Shown piece after piece: positions 1 through 6,154 of a stretch of DNA of 10,674 nucleotides. This DNA comes from Candidatus Bipolaricaulota bacterium (GTDB lineage: Bacteria > Bipolaricaulota > Bipolaricaulia > UBA7950 > UBA9294): positions 1-10,674 of the forward strand of contig WFSM01000179.1 in assembly GCA_015485945.1 (NCBI GenBank), given 5' to 3'. The position numbers and the translations under genes are program-made. The notes beneath the pieces were generated by a model, which was not told where the DNA came from, did not search any database, and saw only the letters and a program-made list of their open reading frames with translations. Position 1 is the stretch's first letter. Each line of letters begins with the position of its first letter.

Positions 1-60
1 ACTGGATAGAGCACCGGTCTTCGGAACCGGGGGTTGGGGGTTCAAGTCCCTTCGGGCGTA
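1..60 (+). tRNA. tRNA-Arg (anticodon TCG), 3' part, cut by the window edge
   Basis: The 3' three quarters of a tRNA are visible. The D-stem 3' strand GAGC is at 9-12. The anticodon stem CCGGT/ACCGG (14-18 with 26-30) encloses the 7-nt loop CTTCGGA, giving anticodon TCG at 21-23, which reads Arg CGA. The variable loop is 31-35. The T arm is GGGGG/CCCTT (36-40 with 48-52, two G:U pairs) around loop TTCAAGT. The acceptor 3' strand is 53-59, followed by discriminator A60. No CCA is encoded (GAACC follows), so a CCA-adding enzyme is needed. About 14 nt (acceptor 5' strand and D-stem 5' strand) lie left of the window. The A-rich D loop next to GG suits tRNA-Arg. Confidence 0.9.
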
Positions 61-104
61 GAACCCACAGCGTGTGAGTTAAGGAAACGAATGGAGATGT
101 GCGT

Positions 105-911
105 ATGACGCGGGTCGTGTTGGTAACCGGAGCCTCATCCGGAATCGGACGAGCGTGTGCCGCGCGGTTGGCCGCGAATGGCGACCACGTGTATGGGACG
201 AGCCGTCGCGTTGCTGTGCATGCCTCACCCGGGGTGACAATGCTTCCCATGGATGTCACTGATGAGGAATCCATTGCCGCCGGTGTGGCGCATATCCTCA
301 ACACTGACGGACGGATCGACGTTGTCGTAAACAATGCCGGGGCCGGGATCGGTGGGGCGATTGAGGATACCACGGTTGCAGACGCGAAAGCGTTGTTCGA
401 CACAAACTTTTTCGGTGCGTTGCGGGTGTGTCATGCCGTGCTTCCTACGATGCGCACCCAGCAAGCGGGCACCATCATCAACATCTCGTCACTCGCCGGG
501 CGGATCGGGCTTCCGTTCCAGGGGATGTACAGCGCCACCAAATTTGCTCTGGAGGGCCTGACCGAGGCATTGCGCATGGAAGTGCGACCGTTCGGGATTC
601 GGGTCGTATTGATCGAGCCCGGTGACTTCCGCACTGGGTTCACCTCTAATCGTCGGTTCACGGAGTCCACGGATTCTCCGTATCAGGAACGGATGAAGCG
701 CGCGCTCCACGTGGCGGAAGCGGATGAGATGAACGGAGCGGAGCCGGAAATGGTCGCTCGGCTGGTAGAGCGCATCCTGCGGACGCCATCACCGCGGGTG
801 CGGTATACAGTGGGCGGCGTTGGACAACGGGCGGCGGCCGGGCTGAAGCGCGTGTTCCCAAGCCGCGTGTTTGAGTGGGGACTACGTCACTACTACCGGA
901 TTCAGCACTAG
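105..911 (+). CDS. Short-chain dehydrogenase/reductase (classical SDR)
   Basis: A 268-residue cytosolic NAD(P)-dependent oxidoreductase; the substrate cannot be told from sequence. It has a single Rossmann fold. The cofactor glycine motif TGASSGIG is at residues 8-15, NNAG at 76-79, and the structural/catalytic Asn in DTNFFG at N101. The catalytic triad is S129, Y142 and K146 (YSATK). The length is normal for classical SDRs, perhaps slightly long through a variable C-terminal substrate region (about 185-268). Basic residues after the second strand (TSRR, R34-R35) suggest NADP(H) preference, which is inference. ATG 105 is chosen because GGAG (93-96) lies 8 nt upstream; GTG 99 in the same frame would sit only 2 nt from that site. 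A 5-codon ORF (91-108) overlaps this start. The gene begins 45 nt after the tRNA, and no separate promoter is clear. Confidence 0.93.
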   Translation: MTRVVLVTGASSGIGRACAARLAANGDHVYGTSRRVAVHASPGVTMLPMDVTDEESIAAGVAHILNTDGRIDVVVNNAGAGIGGAIEDTTVADAKALFDTNFFGALRVCHAVLPTMRTQQAGTIINISSLAGRIGLPFQGMYSATKFALEGLTEALRMEVRPFGIRVVLIEPGDFRTGFTSNRRFTESTDSPYQERMKRALHVAEADEMNGAEPEMVARLVERILRTPSPRVRYTVGGVGQRAAAGLKRVFPSRVFEWGLRHYYRIQH

Positions 912-912
912 T

Positions 913-941
913 TTGCGGATGGTCGTTTTCCGCACTAAAAT
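913..941 (+). promoter_or_regulatory. Likely sigma70-type promoter of hslVU
   Basis: TTGCGG (913-918) and TAAAAT (936-941) are separated by 17 nt. The -10 box matches TATAAT at 5 of 6 positions. Transcription would start near 947-951, at or within a few bases of the hslV ATG at 951, so the transcript would be leaderless or nearly so. The purine run GAGG at 942-945 would then lie upstream of the start site and could not act as a ribosome binding site. Prediction by eye only. Confidence 0.6.
914..934. repeat. 6-bp inverted repeat inside the hslV promoter
   Basis: TGCGGA (914-919) and TCCGCA (929-934) are perfect reverse complements around a 9-nt centre. The left arm overlaps the -35 box and the right arm ends 1 nt before the -10 box. 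This is a reasonable place for a repressor operator. No T tract follows on either strand, so it does not look like an intrinsic terminator. A chance match cannot be excluded for arms this short. Confidence 0.4.
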
Positions 942-950
942 GAGGCCCTC

Positions 951-1496
951 ATGACCAATCTACACGCAACGACGATACTTGCCATTCGCTCCGAACAGCA
1001 ACGCCGGGCGGTGATCGCATGCGACGGACAGGCGACGCTGGAGACGACGGTGATCAAATCGAACACCAAGAAAGTACACCGGCTGTTCAACGACAAGGTG
1101 CTTGTCGGGTTTGCCGGTGCTACTGCGGATTGCCTCGCCCTGCTCGATAAGTTCGACGGCAAGCTCGCCAAGTACGACGGCCGCCTACGGCGGTCGGCGG
1201 TAGAACTCACAAAGGAATGGCGTACTGACCGAATACTCCGCCACTTGGAGGCGGTGTTGGTGGCGACAAGTTCCGAAGGAATCCTCATGATCTCCGGTGC
1301 CGGTGACGTGCTCGAACCGGACGAAGGAGTGATCGGAATCGGTTCCGGTGGTGCGTATGCCCTTGCGGCGGCGCGCGCTTTCCTGTCAGTAGGAGAAATC
1401 CCGCTGTCCGAAGTGGCAAAACGGTCGCTCAAGATCGCGGCTGCAATCGACATCTACACCAACGATAACATCACCGTAGAAGAGGTGACGTGGTAA
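951..1496 (+). CDS. hslV: ATP-dependent protease proteolytic subunit HslV
   Basis: Proteolytic subunit of the cytosolic HslVU (ClpQY) protease; it forms two stacked hexameric rings capped by HslU and belongs to the N-terminal threonine hydrolases. The 181-residue length is typical. The sequence begins MTNLHA, then TTILAIR, so the nucleophile is expected to be T7 after removal of a six-residue propeptide. Other family signatures are DGQATL (25-30), KK at 40-41 (equivalent to catalytic Lys33 in E. coli numbering), VGFAGATAD (52-60), KEWRTDR (88-94), GSGGAYALAAARA (131-143) and IYTND (168-172). From memory of the E. coli protein there is a two-residue insertion in the first hairpin, and the usual GDG before the catalytic Asp is CDG here (C24). 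The stop codon overlaps the hslU start by one base, giving a two-gene operon. Confidence 0.97.
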   Translation: MTNLHATTILAIRSEQQRRAVIACDGQATLETTVIKSNTKKVHRLFNDKVLVGFAGATADCLALLDKFDGKLAKYDGRLRRSAVELTKEWRTDRILRHLEAVLVATSSEGILMISGAGDVLEPDEGVIGIGSGGAYALAAARAFLSVGEIPLSEVAKRSLKIAAAIDIYTNDNITVEEVTW

Positions 1497-2866
1497 TGAG
1501 CGGAATCGTGGAGATCAGGGACACCGGTCCGGCCGGACTCACCCCGCGCCAAATCGTGGCCGAGCTCGACAAGTACATCGTCGGCCAAGCGGCGGCGAAG
1601 AAGTCAGTGGCGATTGCGCTGCGCAACCGCATGCGGCGCCAGCTTGTGCGCGGGGAGATCCGTGACGAGATTAAGCCGAAGAACATCCTGATGATCGGCC
1701 CGACCGGGGTGGGAAAAACCGAGATCTCGCGGCGGCTCGCGCGCCTCACCGATTGCCCGTTTGTCAAGGTGGAAGCGACTAAGTTTACTGAGGTCGGGTA
1801 CGTGGGGCGGGATGTGGAATCGATGGTGCGTGACCTGGTAGAGATCGCGATCGAGATGGTGCGCGAGCAGGAAGTAATCCGGGTGGAGGGCGACGCCGCC
1901 CGGCTTGTGGACGAAGAGTTGCTGAACGCCCTGTTGCCGCTATCCGAGGATACCACTGATCCCGAGCGTCAGGAGAGTGCGCGTAAGACGCGGGAGAAGC
2001 TGCGCGGCAAGCTCATGGCGGGTGAGTTGGAGGAACGCGTGGTGGATGTCACGGTTGAGGAGCAGGCCATGCCCCAGATCGAGGTGTTTTCCCAAGATGG
2101 AGTTGACCAGATGGGAGTTGATATGGGTGACGTCCTATCCGGGCTGTTTCCCCCGACCCGCAAGCGCCGCAAGCTGAGCATCAAGGACGCTCGTCCGATT
2201 CTGTTCGATCAGGCCCTTGACCACCTCATCAACATGGAAGACGTGCGCCAACGCGGGTTGGACCTCGCTGAGGACATGGGAATTATCTTCATTGACGAGA
2301 TCGACAAAATCGCCGCCGGCGGGCGGGAAGAAACTGGTGGGCCGGGCGTCTCCCGTCAGGGAGTGCAACGCGACCTCCTCCCACTGCTCGAAGGGACGAC
2401 TGTGCGCACCCGCTACGGCACGGTGTCGACGGAGAATATCTTGTTCATCGCTGCCGGCGCATTCAACATGTCAAAGCCATCCGACCTCATCCCGGAGTTG
2501 CAGGGGCGGCTTCCGATTCGTGTTGAACTCGATAATCTCACCGCCGATGACTTCAAGCGGATTCTGCGTGAACCGAAGGACGCGCTCGTTAAACAGTATC
2601 AAGCCCTGCTCGGTGTGGAAGGGATTAGCCTCGAGTTCAGCGACGACGCGATCGACGAGATCGCGGAGATCGCTTATGAGCTCAACCAAACGACCGAGAA
2701 CATCGGCGCCCGCCGGCTGTCCACCGTGATGGAGCGACTGATGGAGGACATTTCGTTCACCGCTGACGAACACGCCAGCGAATCGATCCGCATTGACCGT
2801 GACTACGTACTTACTCGGCTTGCCGGTATCGTTGAGGATCCCGACCTTTCCCGCTACATCCTATAA
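1496..2866 (+). CDS. hslU: ATP-dependent protease ATPase subunit HslU
   Basis: AAA+ unfoldase that recognises, unfolds and threads substrates into HslV. It has 456 residues, a normal length. The N-terminal segment reads LTPRQIVAELDKYIVGQ (15-31). Walker A GPTGVGKT is at 68-75. The pore loop GYVG is at 101-104. The intermediate (I) domain, rich in charged residues, runs about 110-225. Walker B IIFIDEID is at 263-270, the segment around the likely arginine finger ELQGRLPIR at 334-342, and sensor-2 GARR at 404-407. The C-terminus DLSRYIL (450-456) is the tail that inserts between HslV subunits to activate them. ATG 1496 overlaps the hslV stop (TAATG), with AGGTG at 1482-1486 as a ribosome site 9 nt upstream, so translational coupling is likely. 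An upstream in-frame GTG at 1490 would add only two residues and has no suitably spaced site. Confidence 0.98.
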   Translation: MSGIVEIRDTGPAGLTPRQIVAELDKYIVGQAAAKKSVAIALRNRMRRQLVRGEIRDEIKPKNILMIGPTGVGKTEISRRLARLTDCPFVKVEATKFTEVGYVGRDVESMVRDLVEIAIEMVREQEVIRVEGDAARLVDEELLNALLPLSEDTTDPERQESARKTREKLRGKLMAGELEERVVDVTVEEQAMPQIEVFSQDGVDQMGVDMGDVLSGLFPPTRKRRKLSIKDARPILFDQALDHLINMEDVRQRGLDLAEDMGIIFIDEIDKIAAGGREETGGPGVSRQGVQRDLLPLLEGTTVRTRYGTVSTENILFIAAGAFNMSKPSDLIPELQGRLPIRVELDNLTADDFKRILREPKDALVKQYQALLGVEGISLEFSDDAIDEIAEIAYELNQTTENIGARRLSTVMERLMEDISFTADEHASESIRIDRDYVLTRLAGIVEDPDLSRYIL

Positions 2867-2878
2867 CTCTATTTTAAC

Positions 2879-2908
2879 TTGACAATGGGGGCGTTTCTGG
2901 ATTATGCT
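2879..2908 (+). promoter_or_regulatory. Likely sigma70-type promoter of the GGDEF gene
   Basis: A perfect TTGACA (2879-2884) is followed after 18 nt by TATGCT (2903-2908), matching the -10 consensus at its three most conserved positions. It lies in a locally AT-rich gap that starts at the hslU stop. The expected transcription start is about 2914-2917, a few bases from ATG 2920. No Shine-Dalgarno sequence precedes either possible start codon. This suggests that the GGDEF gene is transcribed separately from hslVU and has a very short or absent leader. Confidence 0.65.
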
Positions 2909-2919
2909 CAGTGATTACG

Positions 2920-5478
2920 ATGCGACAGAAACCAGAGAAGAATGATGTAATTCAACGAGAATTAGAGAGACTGCACGCGATTTTGGATTCTATCGATGCG
3001 CTCATTTACGTCGCTGATCTCGATACCTACGAAATTCTCTATATCAATAAGTTCTTCCGGGACATACTCGGAAAAGACCCAACTGAGAAGCTGTGCTACG
3101 AGGAATTCCAAGGAAAGACCGCGCCGTGCGATTTCTGCACCAATCCGATAATCCGCACCAACAACGGTGAACCGTACCGGTGGGATTATCACAATCCCGT
3201 CCTTGATCGCGACTATCATCTCGTCGATCGCCTTATTCCGTGGCCCGATGGCCGCGACGTCCGTCTCGAAGTGGCGGTCGATATTACTGACCGCAAAAAG
3301 ATCATGGATGAAGTACAGGAGCGGGAGGAACTCTACCAGGCGTTGTTTGAGCAACTGAGCGATGCCCTATTTCTGGAGGATCTCGACGGTCACATCATCG
3401 AAGCGAACGAGAGCGCGTGCCGGCTCCTCGGCTACTCGCGGGAGGAGATCAGCCGCCTCTCCGTCAACGATCTCATTCCAGACGGGGCGAAGCGGTTTAG
3501 TTCTGAGATCATCGATCAGGAAACGCGTAACGGGAGGTCTATCGAGGCCGTTAATCGGCGCAAAGACGGAACGGTTATCCCGGTAGAGCTGTGGGGGAGG
3601 ATTATCGACATTCAGGGCTCCCCACGCATGATTATCAGCACGCGTGACATCAGTGATCGCATGCGTATCAGAACGGTGGAACAGGTCCTGCAGCGGATTA
3701 CCGCCGCTGCTAACGCTGCCGCCGGGCTTGAAAGCTTGTTTCCCACGATTAAAGACATCCTAAGTGCCGTGATGGACACCACCAATTTCAGCGTTGTTCT
3801 GTATAATCCTGAAACGGACACAATTACCGTGCCGTACATGACCGACGAGAGGGATACCTTTCGGTCGTTTGCCGCTGCTAACACACCGACTGCGTACGTT
3901 ATCAGGAATAACCGCCCCCTGCTCCTCACGGCGGAAACCCGACCCACGCTGACGGCGAAGCTGGGGATAAAATCAGTGGGAGCTGTCTCCCAGGCATGGC
4001 TTGGGGTCCCACTGCGTTTGAACGATCAGGTGATCGGCGCGGTCATCGTACAAAGCTACACCGATTCCGACAGTTATGGGGAAGAAGACATCGTCCTTCT
4101 AGAAGCCGCTTCCGACCAAATTTCGATGGCGATCGTCCGTGAACAAGCAAAGATGGAGCTGCAAGAAAGCGAGGCGCGCTACCGCAGTATCTTTTCTTCC
4201 ACAATTGATGCTATCTTGTTGTTCGACGCGTCGGGGACGATCATCGAGGCCAACCCGGCTGCCTACCAAATGTACGGATATGCGCCCGATGAGCTAGTTG
4301 GGGTATCGGCGGAGAGAATCGTTCACCCCGATTACTACCACGGGTTTGTAAACTTCAAACGTAAAATCGAGAAGGTTGGCGCGTTCGCCGCCGATTCCCT
4401 CAATTTACGCAAAGACGGGACAGTGTTTCCGGTGGAGGTGCGGGGAACCGGCCTGCTCTATCGCGGCGAACTTCATTACCTGTCGATCACTCGTGACATC
4501 TCCGATCGGGCGGCGGCGGAACAGGAATTGGCCCGCGCGCGGGAGAAAATCGAACGACTGCATGAGATTGCTCACCAACTGGAAGGTTGTGATCACGAGG
4601 AGGATGTCTACCGTATCACAGTGGAATCGGCGGAGAAAATTCTTGATTTCGCGTTGTGCACTTTGGACATCGTGGAGGGAGACCAACTGGTGGCCAAGGC
4701 GACATCCAGCGGCCTTCCGCCGGAGGCAAGCCGGTCCGCATTACTGTCCGAAGAGTCCCTCGCTACTAAGACGTACCACACCGGGAAGACATACGTAATT
4801 GGGTCCCCGGACGATGATCCTGCGACGCGGCCGACACGAACGGAGTTTCGTTCTGGAATCAGCGCCCCGATCGGGAAGTTCGGGGTGTTCCAAGTGGCAT
4901 CAACCGTGGAAAATGCGTTTGCCCCTGAAGACGTCCGCCTTCTCGAATTGTTACTCGGGCACACCGCTCAAGCGATCGCGCGCATCCGCCTGCAGCGACA
5001 ACTGCGTGATCAGGCGATCCACGATCCGCTCACTGGCGTGTACAATCGGCGTTACTTCACCGAGGTGGTGGAACAAGAGATAGCGCGGTCAAAACGATAC
5101 GCCCATCCCCTTGGGTTTTTGATGATAGATGTCAATCACTTCAAGACGATCAACGATCAGTTCGGTCATCAGACGGGGGATCGGGTACTGCGGGCGGTGG
5201 CCGAATTATTGCAGGACCAGGTGCGGGATACCGATCTCGTCGTACGTTACGGCGGCGATGAGTTTCTCGTGATGCTTATCGAGACGAACGGCGAGACCGA
5301 CACCGTAAAACAGCGCATTCACGACGCCGTGGCAAAAAGAAACGAAACCAATGAACTGATCCCATTTCCCGTCACTCTGTCTATCGGATCAGCACACTGG
5401 GACCCTACATCCAATGAGTCGATCGAGCTCATCCTTGCTGAGGCCGACCGCCGTATGTATGCGGAGAAGGCAGGTTAG
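2920..5478 (+). CDS. Multi-sensor diguanylate cyclase (PAS-PAS-GAF-PAS-GAF-GGDEF)
   Basis: Predicted cytosolic enzyme making c-di-GMP from two GTP; I see no transmembrane segment or signal peptide. Domains from ATG 2920 (852 residues): PAS1 about 14-125, ending DITDR, with C59-x10-C70-x2-C73; PAS2 about 134-247, ending DISDR; GAF1 about 253-407; PAS3 about 418-530, ending DISDR; a short charged helix about 531-550; GAF2 about 551-690; GGDEF domain about 698-852. The cyclase starts with DPLTGVYNRR (702-711), has the metal-binding Asp at D737 and FKTINDQFGH after it, and an intact GGDEF at 778-782. The inhibitory I-site RDTD (769-772) lies exactly five residues before it, so product feedback is expected. 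No EAL or HD-GYP phosphodiesterase domain is present. Ligands of the PAS and GAF modules are unknown. GTG 2911 is an alternative start adding three residues. Confidence 0.93.
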   Translation: MRQKPEKNDVIQRELERLHAILDSIDALIYVADLDTYEILYINKFFRDILGKDPTEKLCYEEFQGKTAPCDFCTNPIIRTNNGEPYRWDYHNPVLDRDYHLVDRLIPWPDGRDVRLEVAVDITDRKKIMDEVQEREELYQALFEQLSDALFLEDLDGHIIEANESACRLLGYSREEISRLSVNDLIPDGAKRFSSEIIDQETRNGRSIEAVNRRKDGTVIPVELWGRIIDIQGSPRMIISTRDISDRMRIRTVEQVLQRITAAANAAAGLESLFPTIKDILSAVMDTTNFSVVLYNPETDTITVPYMTDERDTFRSFAAANTPTAYVIRNNRPLLLTAETRPTLTAKLGIKSVGAVSQAWLGVPLRLNDQVIGAVIVQSYTDSDSYGEEDIVLLEAASDQISMAIVREQAKMELQESEARYRSIFSSTIDAILLFDASGTIIEANPAAYQMYGYAPDELVGVSAERIVHPDYYHGFVNFKRKIEKVGAFAADSLNLRKDGTVFPVEVRGTGLLYRGELHYLSITRDISDRAAAEQELARAREKIERLHEIAHQLEGCDHEEDVYRITVESAEKILDFALCTLDIVEGDQLVAKATSSGLPPEASRSALLSEESLATKTYHTGKTYVIGSPDDDPATRPTRTEFRSGISAPIGKFGVFQVASTVENAFAPEDVRLLELLLGHTAQAIARIRLQRQLRDQAIHDPLTGVYNRRYFTEVVEQEIARSKRYAHPLGFLMIDVNHFKTINDQFGHQTGDRVLRAVAELLQDQVRDTDLVVRYGGDEFLVMLIETNGETDTVKQRIHDAVAKRNETNELIPFPVTLSIGSAHWDPTSNESIELILAEADRRMYAEKAG

Positions 5479-5488
5479 CCGCCCGCCG

Positions 5489-6127
5489 TCACAGCCGGCG
5501 TTGCGCCACCACCATGTCAATCCGGTCGGATAGATCCTCTGCCCGGTCGGAGATTTCCACTAACTCCTCGATCAGCCCGTACAGCTGCAGCTTCCAAGCA
5601 AGATCCAAGTCCATCTTGAAGATTGTTTTCACCGCGTTACGCTCGACGCGATCAACCTCGCTTTCCTTGATCTCAATTTGCTTGGTATGCTCAGTGGTCG
5701 CGTTCATGTCCTCAAACAAGGAGCGCATTGCCAAGTTGACTTCGGTCGCGATCGTCGCCGTTGTTGCGGCGATATCCCGAATAAACGGTTTCACGTCCTC
5801 CGGGATGTTCACCTGCTGCAACAGGAGGTAATCGAGTGTCCCCTCGCCCGCGTTCGCCAACTTGTCCACTTGTTCGATCACTTCAAGGGTATCCCGCCGG
5901 GATGAAGCGAGGAGCGCTCCACCGATCAACGCCGCCTCCACCTCGCGGCGCACGTCATCGGCTTGTCCCTCAGAGGCATGCGTGGCTAACGCGAATTCTT
6001 CGGCCTTGTCTATGTTGCCGTCAAGATAGGCGGACAGAGCTTCCTGATAATGTCCCAGACATTCTTCCACCTTCTCCAGGTGTTTCAACACCATGTCCTC
6101 GATTCGTTTCTGCTTTTTCCACAACAC
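5489..6127 (-). CDS. DUF47 / PhoU-like protein
   Basis: A 212-residue, all-helical, highly charged soluble protein of the DUF47 (TIGR00153-like, PhoU-related) family. It has two PhoU-style three-helix bundles. The first carries ExxAD (E53-D57) followed by R60 and E62, then GGALLASSRRDTLEVIEQVDKLAN (69-92). The second has KESEVDRVE (154-162), repeated as EISDRAEDLSDRID near the C-terminus (191-204). Acidic clusters of this kind bind metal ions in PhoU relatives. In many genomes DUF47 genes sit beside a Pit-type phosphate transporter and are thought to modulate it; no transporter is visible here. The GTG start is supported by a full AGGAGG site 7 nt upstream. It is the last gene of the larA-birA-DUF47 cluster, 27 nt after the birA stop, and ends 10 bp from the oppositely oriented GGDEF gene. 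Confidence 0.85.
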   Translation of the reverse strand: MLWKKQKRIEDMVLKHLEKVEECLGHYQEALSAYLDGNIDKAEEFALATHASEGQADDVRREVEAALIGGALLASSRRDTLEVIEQVDKLANAGEGTLDYLLLQQVNIPEDVKPFIRDIAATTATIATEVNLAMRSLFEDMNATTEHTKQIEIKESEVDRVERNAVKTIFKMDLDLAWKLQLYGLIEELVEISDRAEDLSDRIDMVVAQRRL

Positions 6128-6134
6128 GCGTATC

Positions 6135-6140
6135 CCTCCT
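6135..6140 (-). promoter_or_regulatory. Strong Shine-Dalgarno site of the DUF47 gene
   Basis: The minus strand reads AGGAGG here, 7 nt before GTG 6127. It decides the start: a perfect site at ideal spacing in front of a non-ATG codon. No other in-frame start fits as well. Confidence 0.8.
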
Positions 6141-6154
6141 ATTTGCGGTTTAGG

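Noticed and set aside
1..104. Integration site at the tRNA-Arg gene
   Set aside because: tRNA genes are common att sites, but no integrase, phage gene or duplicated tRNA 3' end is present downstream in the window.
935..1453. 172-codon open frame on the minus strand opposite hslV
   Set aside because: Low-complexity Ser/Arg/Ala-rich translation, fully covered by hslV, which carries clear family motifs.
2217..2729. 170-codon second-frame ORF inside hslU
   Set aside because: Ser/Arg-rich shadow frame of hslU with no independent start signals or domains.
2920..5478. Sensor histidine kinase or c-di-GMP phosphodiesterase
   Set aside because: PAS and GAF modules are shared with such proteins, but the C-terminus is a complete GGDEF domain with no HisKA/HATPase, EAL or HD-GYP motifs.
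5484..5500. Bidirectional intrinsic terminator between the GGDEF and DUF47 genes
   Set aside because: The stem is only 5 bp (CGCCG/CGGCG) with a 7-nt loop and no T tract on either strand; it also lies partly in the DUF47 coding end.
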